43,504 bases of DNA from CAZGCA01 sp964524145 (GCA_964524145.1 CAZGCA010000053.1:1-43504), one strand, 5' to 3'; positions 24,647 to 33,077 are shown, counted from the stretch's first letter. The notes: generated by a model from the letters alone, not told the origin. Numbers and translations: made by a program.

Positions 24647-24892
24647 ATGATCGAACTGCCCTACTCACTGGTGATTGAGGCCACAGAAGAACCTGACTAC
24701 TTTGGGTTTTATTCGCCCGACCTGGAAGGATTCACAGGCATCGGCCACTCGATCGAGGACTGCTTGTACAAGGCCAAGTGGGGAATGAAAGAGCACGTCG
24801 CATTGCTCAAAAAACGAGCGCTGCCCGTACCCGAGACAAACCCGGACCCCAGGATTGTAATCCAGAATGCCAAGGCGCCGGTGGTCGCCTGA
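24647..24892 (+). CDS. hicB: HicB-family antitoxin-like protein
   Basis: An 81-aa HicB partial-RNase-H-fold protein (YSLVIEATEEPDYFGFYSPDLEGFTGIGHSIEDCLYKAKWGM) that would neutralise HicA by binding it. The product ends after PDPRIVIQ with no obvious C-terminal HTH or RHH DNA-binding domain, so autoregulation is not evident. ATG lies 4 bp after the hicA stop. The pair separates purH from purD. Confidence 0.8.
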   Translation: MIELPYSLVIEATEEPDYFGFYSPDLEGFTGIGHSIEDCLYKAKWGMKEHVALLKKRALPVPETNPDPRIVIQNAKAPVVA

Positions 24893-25180
24893 GCGTTCGG
24901 TTGCCCGCTTTGACAGAGACGACAGACTCCCGCCGAGCACGTCGCTGAAGCGGACGGGCACGACCGGGCGATCCCTGGTTTCCGGGTGTTTACTGTTAGG
25001 TGGCCGGCATTCACTCCCGTCGAGTCTCATCCGCCGCCTGGTTCTGCTGTTGGCTGATGAACAAGGACGGGTAAGCAGGAAGCTGAATGGCCTGCATGTT
25101 TGTCTTACGAGAACGTGGCGAGCGGCCACGGCAGCGTTAACGAACGCATATGGTCAGGGTTGGTGAGAGGAGAATTCCGG

Positions 25181-26467
25181 ATGAAGGTTCTGGTAGTTGG
25201 AGGCGGAGGCCGCGAGCATACGCTTGTGTGGAAGATCAGGCAGAGTCCGCTGGTTGACTCGCTCTATTGTGCCCCGGGCAACGCCGGGATAGCCCGCGAC
25301 GCGGAGTGCGTCGAGATCAAGGCCGAAGATGTCGCCGGCCTGAAAGCGTTCGCGGTAGAACGTAACATTGACCTGACGGTGGTTGGTCCCGAAGCGCCGC
25401 TTGTGGAAGGTATCGTCGACGAGTTCGCCAACGCCGGACTGAAAGCGTTTGGGCCATCACGGGCAGCCGCCCGACTGGAAGGCAGCAAGTCTTTTGCGAA
25501 ACGTATCATGGCCAAAGCCAGCGTGCCGACCGGAGAGTATGCCGAGTTTGCCGACTACAATGAGGCCGTTGCATACGTGCGCGACGTCGGTGCGCCGATA
25601 GTCGTCAAGGCCGACGGTCTTGCCGCCGGCAAAGGCGTTACCGTCGCCCGCACAACGGCCGCTGCAGAAGAGGCCCTGCGTCAGTGTTTCCTCGATGAAG
25701 CGTTTGGCGAGGCGGGTTCCAGGGTGGTCGTCGAGGAATGTCTTGTGGGCGAAGAGGCGTCAATCCTGGCTTTCACAGACGGACATACAGTTGTCCCGAT
25801 GGCATCGTCCCAGGACCACAAACCCGCCTACGACAACGACGAGGGTCCCAATACCGGCGGTATGGGGGCGTACTCGCCGGCCCCGGTTGTGACGCCCGAG
25901 ATCGAACGGCGCGTCTACGACGAGGTGCTCTGCCCGACGCTCGGAGCCCTGTCCGACGAAGGGATAGAGTACCGGGGGGTGCTGTACGCGGGCCTGATGA
26001 TCACCGAAGACGGAGCACAGGTTCTGGAATTCAACGTCAGGTTCGGCGACCCGGAGACGCAAGTCATTCTACCCCGCATGAGGAACGATCTCGTCGAGGT
26101 GATGTTGAAATGCGTTGACGGAACGCTCGACGGTGCAACACTCGACTGGGCCGACGACGCGTGCGTTACCGTCGTTATGGCGTCAGGCGGCTATCCCGGG
26201 AAGTATAAGAAGGGCGTTCCCATCTCAGGCGTGAATGAAGCGGAGTCCGCCGGCCGGGTTGTCGTGTTCCACGCGGGGACGGCGTCGCGCGAGGGCGAGG
26301 TTGTCACCAACGGCGGCCGCGTGCTCGGCGTTACTGCCCTCGGGCAGGACATCCGGGCGGCAATAAACGAGGCTTATGCAGCTATCGGCAAGATACATTT
26401 CGATGACATGCAGTACCGTACAGATATCGGCAAGAAGGCCCTGGCCAGGATGGAGGCGTCCTCATGA
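25181..26467 (+). CDS. purD: Phosphoribosylamine-glycine ligase
   Basis: A 428-aa ATP-grasp enzyme that joins phosphoribosylamine and glycine with ATP to give GAR, the second step of purine synthesis. Diagnostic stretches are VVGGGGREHTLVWK, APGNAGIARDA, VVGPEAPLVEG, KADGLAAGKGV, SQDHKPAYDNDEGPNTGGMG, and NVRFGDPETQVILPR. Start at ATG 25181 with GAGAGGAG upstream. Its stop overlaps purE by 4 nt (ATGA), so the two are coupled. Confidence 0.95.
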   Translation: MKVLVVGGGGREHTLVWKIRQSPLVDSLYCAPGNAGIARDAECVEIKAEDVAGLKAFAVERNIDLTVVGPEAPLVEGIVDEFANAGLKAFGPSRAAARLEGSKSFAKRIMAKASVPTGEYAEFADYNEAVAYVRDVGAPIVVKADGLAAGKGVTVARTTAAAEEALRQCFLDEAFGEAGSRVVVEECLVGEEASILAFTDGHTVVPMASSQDHKPAYDNDEGPNTGGMGAYSPAPVVTPEIERRVYDEVLCPTLGALSDEGIEYRGVLYAGLMITEDGAQVLEFNVRFGDPETQVILPRMRNDLVEVMLKCVDGTLDGATLDWADDACVTVVMASGGYPGKYKKGVPISGVNEAESAGRVVVFHAGTASREGEVVTNGGRVLGVTALGQDIRAAINEAYAAIGKIHFDDMQYRTDIGKKALARMEASS

Positions 26468-26979
26468 ACCCACAGAACCAGGCACGCAAGCAGTCCGGAA
26501 ACCCCGTCGTTGCCATCGTCATGGGCAGCAAGTCCGACGCGCCGGTCATGCAAGCCGCGTCCACACTGCTCAAGAGGTTCGGGATCGAGCACGAGACCGT
26601 TGTCAGCTCGGCACATCGTTCTCCGAAGCGGACCGCCGAGTACGCCGAATCGGCCGAATCACGCGGTATCAAAGTCATCATCGCGGGCGCTGGATGGGCG
26701 GCACATCTCGCGGGAACCGTCGCAGCCCACACCGTCCTGCCGGTAATTGGTGTCCCCATCGATTCGTCCCCGCTCAAAGGGTTGGATGCGCTCTACTCGA
26801 CCGTCCAGATGCCTCCCGGGGTTCCGGTTGCCACGATGGGAATCGGCGAAGGTGGGGCGAAAAATGCAGCTGTGCTTGCCGCGCAGATACTCGCCGTATC
26901 CGACCCCGAGGTGAGAGAGAAGCTCCGCTCGTACAAGACCGAGCTTGCTAACAAGGTCGCCGCGCCGGCGGACGGCTAA
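26464..26979 (+). CDS. purE: N5-carboxyaminoimidazole ribonucleotide mutase
   Basis: A 171-aa PurE class I mutase that moves the carboxylate from N5-CAIR to give CAIR. VMGSKSDAP (19-27) and the active-site SAHRSP with H51 are present, then AGAGWAAHLAGTVAAHT (the usual GGGAAHLPG region reads AGAGWAAHL) and GVPIDSSPLKGLDALYSTVQMP. It overlaps purD by ATGA and its stop overlaps the convergent HDOD gene by 4 bp. No purK is in the window. Confidence 0.92.
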   Translation: MNPQNQARKQSGNPVVAIVMGSKSDAPVMQAASTLLKRFGIEHETVVSSAHRSPKRTAEYAESAESRGIKVIIAGAGWAAHLAGTVAAHTVLPVIGVPIDSSPLKGLDALYSTVQMPPGVPVATMGIGEGGAKNAAVLAAQILAVSDPEVREKLRSYKTELANKVAAPADG

Positions 26980-27854
26980 CCCATAGCGACCAGGAAAGAA
27001 TTGAGCTCGCTAAGGTTCTCGCCGACGTCACCAATTATCTCTGGTAGTTCTCTGTTCTGAAGGCCGGTCAACTTCCAGGCGCCCGACGGAAACGGAGCTG
27101 CACGCTCGTCGAACTTCTCACTCTCGGTCATGACATGCGAAATGTAGTCCGCAACACCAACGATTGCCGCAGGAACCGAAGGCGGAACGGTCTCGGACGG
27201 ATTGTGGTGCAGCACTATCATCTCGACGAGGACTTCCGGCAACTTCCATTTCGACGCGAGCACACCGCCCAACTCCGCGTGCGTGAAGCCAAGCGCGCCT
27301 TTCTCAACAATGCGCCACGGTACTGTCCTGCCCGCGCCCTGCGAAACGGCGTCGCCCATCTTGTCGCGCAGATACTGGTCGATTATCACCTTGCCGATAT
27401 CGTGTAGCAGCCCGCCCATGAACAGCTCGTCTTTGTCTACACTTCCGGTTTGTCCCGCCCTGCTGGCGATGCATTGAGCAACAACGGCACAGCAACCCGA
27501 ATGCTGCCAGAACTTCTTCACGTTGAGCAAAGGTTTCTTTCCGCCTTTGGTCTTGTCGGAGCCGAAAGCTTCAAAGACGGTCGCTGTGATGACTACGTTG
27601 CGGACGATCTTCAGTCCCAGCAGCGGGAGTGCTTGCTGAACGGTACCGACCTCTTGTCCCAGTCCGAAATAGGCGGAGTTGACGAGCCTAAGCACTTTCA
27701 TCGAAATCGAAGGGTCCGCCGATACGGCTTCCGCGACTTTTGACATGGGGGTTTCGGGCTCGTTGAGCAGACTGTTCACATGGTGCAGTACGGATGGGAC
27801 CGTTGGCAGAGTGACTATCTCGTCAACAAGCTGTTCGGCTTCGCCCGCGATCAT
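26976..27854 (-). CDS. HDOD domain signal-transduction protein
   Basis: A 292-aa soluble HDOD protein: TLPTVPSVLHHVNSLLNEPETP, VSADPSISMKVLRLVNSAYFG, and LFMGGLLHDIGKVIIDQ with the metal-type HD pair retained, followed by FTHAELGGVLASKWKLPE and VLHHNPSE. HDOD proteins are noncatalytic or weakly hydrolytic regulators often tied to stress and second-messenger control. Its start overlaps the preceding small hypothetical gene by ATGA, indicating coupling. Confidence 0.88.
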   Translation of the reverse strand: MIAGEAEQLVDEIVTLPTVPSVLHHVNSLLNEPETPMSKVAEAVSADPSISMKVLRLVNSAYFGLGQEVGTVQQALPLLGLKIVRNVVITATVFEAFGSDKTKGGKKPLLNVKKFWQHSGCCAVVAQCIASRAGQTGSVDKDELFMGGLLHDIGKVIIDQYLRDKMGDAVSQGAGRTVPWRIVEKGALGFTHAELGGVLASKWKLPEVLVEMIVLHHNPSETVPPSVPAAIVGVADYISHVMTESEKFDERAAPFPSGAWKLTGLQNRELPEIIGDVGENLSELNSFLVAMG

Positions 27855-28132
27855 TTCGCCTCTTCCGAGTCCGAACGGGTTGTGGCTCTGTACAAGTTCC
27901 GCTGGCAGCAGATCTCTACAACGTCTGGGGGGCTCAGATTATCAAACAGGTCAGCGAGGTCGGTGACCGGCACAAGCTTCGTTGCGCCGTCGGGCTGGGT
28001 TGTTTCCACCGTGGCCCCTAGATTGTCGCTGTACGCCGTGCCGAGAACGACAACGACGCCACGACCATCCTTGTGCTCGAAGCGTTTGAACCAGCGACCT
28101 TCTTTTTTTCCCCAGGGAACACCCATTGTCAT
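27851..28132 (-). CDS. Hypothetical protein, 93 aa, coupled to HDOD gene
   Basis: The product (from MTMGVPWGKKEGRWFKRFEH) is a soluble protein with a WGKKEGRWFKR basic-aromatic start, a beta-rich GVVVVLGTAYSDN segment, and a polar acidic tail. No domain is recognised. The ATG at 28132 or a TTG at 28141 could start it; neither has a strong ribosome-binding site. Its overlap with the HDOD start supports that it is real and functionally tied to it. Confidence 0.55.
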   Translation of the reverse strand: MTMGVPWGKKEGRWFKRFEHKDGRGVVVVLGTAYSDNLGATVETTQPDGATKLVPVTDLADLFDNLSPPDVVEICCQRNLYRATTRSDSEEAK

Positions 28133-28189
28133 CGTGCCCAAAAAGGCGTTCCCTGCACGTTGACCAGCACTATCCCGCCGCGCATGCGA

Positions 28190-28564
28190 CTATATAACGT
28201 AGGCCGGCTTGAGCAGAGGATCGTATCGCCGGTTGGGAACTTTGAACGGGAATGTGAAGATCTCGACAATGCCGACGCCCGTCCTGCGAACCGCTCTCCC
28301 AACACCAACTACAGGCGCAGTGAATACGATGCTCCCAAGGTTGTCGGTGTCGTTGTGGGTCTCGTACACCGACTTCGGGATCTCCATCCAACCGGTCGCC
28401 AGATTGGCGAGCCCGCGTCCGAGCTTCGTCAACGGCTTGCGAACCGGGGGTGGGTCGCCTTTCACAACGAACTGGGCATGGGCGGTATTGCACAAACCAA
28501 GCGCAACAAGCACCATCACCACAACAGCTAACACAGCTACGCATCTCAGGCTAAGACCGTGCAT
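28190..28564 (-). CDS. Exosortase-system-associated protein, TIGR04073-like
   Basis: A 124-aa exported protein. The ATG at 28564 gives a signal peptide (VAVLAVVVMVLVALGL, likely cut after NTAHA). The mature part KLGRGLANLATGWMEIPKS, GVGRAVRRTGVGIVEIFTFPF and VPNRRYDPLLKPAYV follows the TIGR04073 pattern, a small family found with exosortase/PEP-CTERM sorting in PVC bacteria. Its role is unknown. A good TTGACA/TAAGAT promoter is about 75 bp upstream. It heads the leftward group with the small hypothetical and the HDOD gene. Confidence 0.75.
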   Translation of the reverse strand: MHGLSLRCVAVLAVVVMVLVALGLCNTAHAQFVVKGDPPPVRKPLTKLGRGLANLATGWMEIPKSVYETHNDTDNLGSIVFTAPVVGVGRAVRRTGVGIVEIFTFPFKVPNRRYDPLLKPAYVI

Positions 28565-28640
28565 CTCCACCGAATCTCCGTCAGACTGGCCTCGAATTGA
28601 CGCTCGGATTTGCAAGCAAATAAAGTCCCTTGACATAAAC

Positions 28641-28670
28641 ATCTTACCACGGCCCAAAAACTATTGTCAA
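28641..28670 (-). promoter_or_regulatory. Promoter of the TIGR04073-like gene
   Basis: On the minus strand TTGACA (28665-28670), an 18-bp spacer and TAAGAT (28641-28646). Confidence 0.6.
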
Positions 28671-28701
28671 GCAGCTTGGAGGCGTTACCCGAAAAAAGTG
28701 C

Positions 28702-28730
28702 TTGACAAATACGGGGGACTATGGTAAAAG
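28702..28730 (+). promoter_or_regulatory. Promoter of the small zinc-site protein
   Basis: TTGACA (28702-28707), a 17-bp spacer and TAAAAG (28725-28730), 58 bp before the ATG. It is arranged back to back with the promoter at 28641-28670. Confidence 0.5.
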
Positions 28731-28788
28731 GAGGCTCCTGCCGTACGCCATAACGGCAGAATCCGACTTGAAAGGAGGTTTGAAAAGC

Positions 28789-28917
28789 ATGCAGTGTGCA
28801 TTGTGTAACGAGCCGATCGAGGATTTTGAATTCGATCTGGACGAACTCGTCTTGTGCGAGGAAGAGATCTGGCACGCCGACTGTCTCGAAGAGTACGTAG
28901 GCGACGAGGAAGACTAG
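28789..28917 (+). CDS. 42-aa acidic protein with a Cys/His zinc-like site
   Basis: A very short protein, MQCALCNEPIEDFEFDLDEL then VLCEEEIWHADCLEEY and an acidic end. Two CxxC/CxxxxxxHxxC half-sites (C3, C6 and C, H, C further on) look like a treble-clef or LIM-like zinc site. AAAGGAGGT 10 nt before ATG 28789 is among the strongest ribosome-binding sites here, and the gene has its own promoter and a downstream hairpin, so expression is likely. The function is unknown; a protein-interaction or small regulatory role would fit. Confidence 0.65.
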   Translation: MQCALCNEPIEDFEFDLDELVLCEEEIWHADCLEEYVGDEED

Positions 28918-28969
28918 CGTAAGAGGGGATCAGTATGAAGGATGCCCGAAGAAACGTTTCAGCTTCTTA

Positions 28970-29011
28970 GAGGTCCGGTCCGGATGCCACGCATTATTCG
29001 GGCCGGGCCTC
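28970..29011 (+). terminator. Hairpin downstream of the small zinc-site gene
   Basis: A 13-bp stem with two G-U pairs (GAGGTCCGGTCCG / CGGGCCGGGCCTC) and a 16-nt loop. There is no U-tract on either side. It could serve the gene at 28789-28917 or act on both strands against the convergent zinc-finger gene. Confidence 0.5.
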
Positions 29012-29055
29012 AGATCTATGAAGGCAGAGGCAGCCGGTGTCTTGCCGGTCCGCTG

Positions 29056-29574
29056 TCATTTGGGCTGCTTTGCCATCTCGTCGACCCGTAGTCGCGCGTC
29101 CGCCATCGCGTTCCGCAGAAACTCGGTTGCGAACCGCTCGTAGAATGGCCAATCTTCCGGAGAGTCGCTGTTATACAAGTCGCAATTCGCCCTGAGAACA
29201 GCGCGTTTTCGACAGTATATGCAGTCCTCGATATGGTCGTCTACAGAGGTACCGACGGAAGCCTCGATGGCTTGCATTTCGGCGGTGGGGACATCCCCCG
29301 CGTTCAGTCGCCGCAGCAGGTCGTCCGAAATCGCTGCACAGGCAGGGGCCGGAACGAATTGCCTCAGCTCACTCCTGTCGTTTGACAGCATCAGAAGTGT
29401 CAACTTAAACTCGTCGCTTGCTTCGAGCACGGCACCGCACCGAACACAGTGTTGGGCATGTTCCACCAGCCGCCGCATCTCTTGGTCCCGGATGTCGCCG
29501 CGCAGATACGATCGCAACGTTTCTTCAAAGCCGCACTCGATCTCATAGAGATTATTGTCAGCCGTCTGGTTCAT
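29056..29574 (-). CDS. Soluble double zinc anti-sigma-like (ZAS) protein
   Basis: A 172-aa protein with no membrane helix. It contains two HX3CX2C motifs typical of zinc-binding anti-sigma domains: H39-C43-C46 (HAQHCVRC) and H114-C118-C121 (HIEDCIYC), each with a preceding helix. Most ZAS anti-sigmas have a single motif and often a transmembrane part. ATG 29574 follows AAGGGGACG and overlaps the stop of the upstream 760-aa gene by ATGA, so the two are coupled. I infer a regulatory partner for that protein; no direct evidence exists. Confidence 0.65.
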   Translation of the reverse strand: MNQTADNNLYEIECGFEETLRSYLRGDIRDQEMRRLVEHAQHCVRCGAVLEASDEFKLTLLMLSNDRSELRQFVPAPACAAISDDLLRRLNAGDVPTAEMQAIEASVGTSVDDHIEDCIYCRKRAVLRANCDLYNSDSPEDWPFYERFATEFLRNAMADARLRVDEMAKQPK

Positions 29575-31853
29575 GTTCGTCGTCCCCTTGATCGATGGCT
29601 GTTCACTTTTCCGGAGATGAGGGTGCGCAACCTCATGCACCTCTCGAGCGCTTCTTCGTACTCGACGACGGTTCGTTCGTCGAGCCCGGCGGCCACCATC
29701 GCGCCCCGCCCCAAGAGGTGGCCTCTCAATGCGCCGGCCTCCTGGATGAGTTGGACGAAGCGGTCTCGGCAGCCAAAAGCGTTCGCCATATCTCTTCCGT
29801 GCCACAACTGGTGCAGGTTGCGCGTTGCCTCGGCCGGTCCCAGCCCCTGATCCACGATCAGGGAATCGAGCTTCTCGTCATCGACGGCCTCGTTTACCCC
29901 ACAGATAAGAGCCATCTTTTCTGTTGCTGAGCGAAACATGGCTGCCAGGTGACCGTTGCCGCCCGCCGTATACATAAGAAGCTGTTCTCTCTTCGTCAGG
30001 TCCCGAAACGCTTCATCTGCCGCTTCGCATACCGGCAATATACGAGCCTGTGCCATGCGCCGCCTGACGGTGCTTAACGGCATCTCGACGATGTACGAGA
30101 TTGCCCGCTGGCCCATCTTCTCCGACGTGAGAAGCAACGCTCTGGCTTGCTGCATCTGACGCTGCATATTCTTCAGGGTGCTGAGAAGTTGTTCTTGCTC
30201 GGCCATCTCGGCAGCGTCGTCACCGGGGTGGTTTTCAGGGCGCAACGCCGAGATAGCCCGGACTTGTATCCGGGAGCGCAGTAGTTGCTGTTTGTCGTGA
30301 CACTTTGCAAGCGTGCTGACAGCCTCTTGGAGAGACGTTGCCGTAGCCTTGCGCAGTCTGGCAGCGAGGTTTTCGAACCTGCCTTCGGCCAATCTCCTGC
30401 AGCTGAGGCGAAGCCACGGTTCCTGGGCGGCGGTGCAGTTCCTGAGAGCTTTTTCGAGCGCCGACCACGGCCCCTTTTCATCGGCAGGGACAACAGACCG
30501 TGCCGCAACAACGCGTATTCCTGACCGGCTCAACGACTCTGGGCGTGTCGGGCGGTTCTTGAGATGGTCGCGTATTGTTGAACGATATGCGGTGTATACC
30601 TCGCGTAGAATCAAATCTCTGTACGATTCCCTTAATTCGCAGAACTCGAGTCCCGCTTCCTCTATCAGGGAGTCCCGAACATGCCGTCGGAGTTCCCTCC
30701 ATCTCGTAACGTGGCGCTCAAGGAGTTGGGTCAAGCGGGTGGCAGGCGTGTGCTCTCGAGCATCTCGCACTACGGCGTCTTCCTGGAGCCCGCCGAAACG
30801 CAATGCATCCAGGAGTTCGACCAGGTTCTCCCGCCATGTCGCATAAAGGTTCACCTCGTCGAGGATCTCCGCCCAGCTCTCCGAAGGAAGGCAAAGGACT
30901 TCCCGCACGAATCGCTCGATGACGCGGAGGTCCGCCGTGCCGAGCCTCTCGAAAGCCTTTGAGATGTTCCGGCACTCGGCACACTCGGGGCTTTGGTGCC
31001 TTCGTGAGCGTAGTTCAACCAGTCGCTTGGGGATAGCGAACAGGTTCGATGCCGCGAGCAAACCGAGGTAGTGTCCGCATACATCGCTTGCCGGCATGAG
31101 CCGTGCAGCTGTCTTGGCATATGTTTCCTCGACCAAGCGCATGTTTGTCGCGCCCTCGACTTGACGCGCGAGGTCCATCCATCTCTTGTCCTGCCTCGCT
31201 ATGAAATCGCAGGCGACATCCCGTGTATCGGAGAGACGCGTGGAAGGACCCAAATGTGCAATGAGCAGACTCTCAATCATCCTGCGCCGTTTGGATATGT
31301 CTATCTCGCCCGCCAACGCACCCAGCTCGTCCTGGTCGAGAGGTAAAAGAAACTCCATCTTCACGAGGATCGGGAGCAACCAATCTGACGAGACGGCTTT
31401 GATGACCTCGTCCTCGAACTCGAAGCCGGTAGCGTCGTCTTCCTGGGCTGTCGTGCCCAATGAGAGGATGGAAGCGCTAAGATGATGAAATCCGTCGCGT
31501 GACACCGATCGCAACGGTCCTTCGTACTTCAGGCTCACCCAATCGCGCAGCCACGTCTCGAAGGCGCGCCGGTTGCCCTCTACAAGGAAACGTTCGTGCG
31601 GGATACGGACGGCAACTGTCTCAAGATCCCTCAATACCGAAACGATGAGCCCATTCCAGTCCGCTGGCCCTGGTTCAGGGCGTTGTTCGCCGGCAAGCCA
31701 CTCCTCAACGACCGAGAGACCATCGTCACGACACGGTAGAAGGTACCTTCGAACAAGCTGTGCGAGCGTCGATCTGTGGTCCTCCCGCACCTTCTCAGGG
31801 GCCTCACCGTAGTGTTCTACCGGCCGCGTCCCCTCCGTCCGCGTCACAGCCAT
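29571..31853 (-). CDS. Large protein with sigma4-like HTH, unknown family
   Basis: A 760-aa soluble, charged protein that I cannot assign. Near residues 578-604 (DNA 30042-30124) the segment GQRAISYIVEMPLSTVRRRM followed by AQAR has the form of a sigma70 region-4 helix-turn-helix, with a preceding helical segment (LLSTLKNMQRQMQQARALLL). Upstream, CAEC (near residue 300) and a long helical region lack known motifs; RRAFETWLRDWVSLKY near 110 recalls sigma region 2 only faintly. A further 156 residues follow the HTH. The gene is coupled to a double-ZAS protein, the usual partner type of ECF sigmas. It could be an atypical sigma-like factor or a DNA-binding regulator. Confidence 0.55.
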   Translation of the reverse strand: MAVTRTEGTRPVEHYGEAPEKVREDHRSTLAQLVRRYLLPCRDDGLSVVEEWLAGEQRPEPGPADWNGLIVSVLRDLETVAVRIPHERFLVEGNRRAFETWLRDWVSLKYEGPLRSVSRDGFHHLSASILSLGTTAQEDDATGFEFEDEVIKAVSSDWLLPILVKMEFLLPLDQDELGALAGEIDISKRRRMIESLLIAHLGPSTRLSDTRDVACDFIARQDKRWMDLARQVEGATNMRLVEETYAKTAARLMPASDVCGHYLGLLAASNLFAIPKRLVELRSRRHQSPECAECRNISKAFERLGTADLRVIERFVREVLCLPSESWAEILDEVNLYATWRENLVELLDALRFGGLQEDAVVRDAREHTPATRLTQLLERHVTRWRELRRHVRDSLIEEAGLEFCELRESYRDLILREVYTAYRSTIRDHLKNRPTRPESLSRSGIRVVAARSVVPADEKGPWSALEKALRNCTAAQEPWLRLSCRRLAEGRFENLAARLRKATATSLQEAVSTLAKCHDKQQLLRSRIQVRAISALRPENHPGDDAAEMAEQEQLLSTLKNMQRQMQQARALLLTSEKMGQRAISYIVEMPLSTVRRRMAQARILPVCEAADEAFRDLTKREQLLMYTAGGNGHLAAMFRSATEKMALICGVNEAVDDEKLDSLIVDQGLGPAEATRNLHQLWHGRDMANAFGCRDRFVQLIQEAGALRGHLLGRGAMVAAGLDERTVVEYEEALERCMRLRTLISGKVNSHRSRGRRT

Positions 31854-32246
31854 TCGGTTACCATTCGTCGCATCAAGTACGAGTCCCGTCGTCTACTGGT
31901 CAGCGCCGCAGAATCGTCGGCCGCACCGACCGGTCCCGTGAAAAGACGTCCGTCGCGACAGGGTGCGCGCTAAACATCTGCTAAGCAATGGGTTGCCGTC
32001 GCAGGCAGCTGCATACCCGCTCGCCGGTTCCGGACACTCTACACCCTTTCATATACAGTAGACGCACTCACATCGGTTTTTCTTACATCTTTTTTTTTGG
32101 CCGCTGCGGCAGGCTACTTCAAATAGGCAGGCGTGAGCGCTTTCTAACGCGCCCGTAGGCTCGCATCACCGTCCCGGGTCAACGTGCGCGAGAACTGTCG
32201 GTCGAACACTGGAAGCACGGCGTTTTCAGCGCTCAATCCACGGCAG
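31854..32246. other. Intergenic region with homopolymer run, no gene seen
   Basis: Nearly 400 bp upstream of the sigma-like gene. It contains a run of nine T (about 32090-32098) next to a GGCCGCTGCGGC palindrome, but no gene ends on the side that would make this a terminator. I find no convincing promoter. Confidence 0.4.
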
Positions 32247-33077
32247 TCATTTCTTGGTTTCGAGCCGCTTCAGCAGGCGTTCCGCTTCGGGTTTGTGCGA
32301 GGCTTCCCAGTCGTTCAGAAAGACTGGCTGTTTGCAGTTCATGATGAGCCGACACTCTTCCCGGGCCTTCACGTACTCTTTCTTCTTGGTGTAAAACCGT
32401 GCCAGGTGCAGGTGTGTCAAGGTGAAGTTGGCGTCTATCGATGCTGCTTCTGTATAGAGCCGGAGGGCTTTCTTGTCGCTGCCGCCGAGCAGCTTCGGTA
32501 GCGCCTCGTACATTCCCCCGAGGGCGTTCAGGGCCACCAGGTGGTCCGGGTCCAGCTCAAGTGCGCGTTCGAACTCGCGCCTTATCTCGCCGCGGGACGC
32601 AAACGCCTGTGCAAGGTTCTTTGTCTCGACATAACGCCCCAGACTTGATCCCATCCACAAATGAGCATCGGCGTTATCCGGCGCGATCTTGCATGCTGTT
32701 TCAGCCGCCTCGCGAGCCTTGCCGTAAAATGACAGCTTCTCTTTGCGCTCGTCGGCCTGTTCACCAACGTGAAAGTAGGTGCGCGCGAGCGCCACCCACA
32801 CCTCGGCCGACTGCGGCTCGAGCCTGGAAGCCTTTTGGAAACAGGAAAGTGCTTCTGCCACGTTCTCGTCGTCCTTATGATATGAGGCGAAACACTCCTC
32901 GCCTTTTCTCAGGAGTTCCTCCGCCTCCGACGATGCTGCCCGTGCCGGCGTGCCAAGCAGCGCACTGAGTGCAAAGACAGCCAGACCCCTAGTCCACCTG
33001 GGTGTGCCCTTCGGACGCGGCCCGCGGCACAAGCAGGGAAACGGCCCGCGGCTAGTCTGTCTCCCAGCATGCCTCAT
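32247..33077 (-). CDS. Exported TPR-repeat protein
   Basis: A 276-aa protein with several TPR helical pairs (AEALSCFQKASRLEPQSAEV, FERALELDPDHLVALNALGG, ALRLYTEAASIDANFTLTHL), ending in LEAERLLKRLETKK-like sequence. Near residue 30 a hydrophobic stretch (GLAVFALSALLGTPARA) fits a signal peptide cut before ASSEAEE. The long basic stretch before it suggests the real start could be a later TTG or GTG; from ATG 33077 the gene overlaps the upstream Mut7-C gene by 26 bp. Proteins of this layout resemble TRAP-associated TatT and other periplasmic adaptors. The role is unknown. Confidence 0.65.
   Translation of the reverse strand: MRHAGRQTSRGPFPCLCRGPRPKGTPRWTRGLAVFALSALLGTPARAASSEAEELLRKGEECFASYHKDDENVAEALSCFQKASRLEPQSAEVWVALARTYFHVGEQADERKEKLSFYGKAREAAETACKIAPDNADAHLWMGSSLGRYVETKNLAQAFASRGEIRREFERALELDPDHLVALNALGGMYEALPKLLGGSDKKALRLYTEAASIDANFTLTHLHLARFYTKKKEYVKAREECRLIMNCKQPVFLNDWEASHKPEAERLLKRLETKK

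Noticed and set aside
32085..32115. Rho-independent terminator at the T9 run
   Set aside because: No plus-strand gene ends upstream of it, and the palindrome lies on the wrong side of the T run for a plus-strand terminator.
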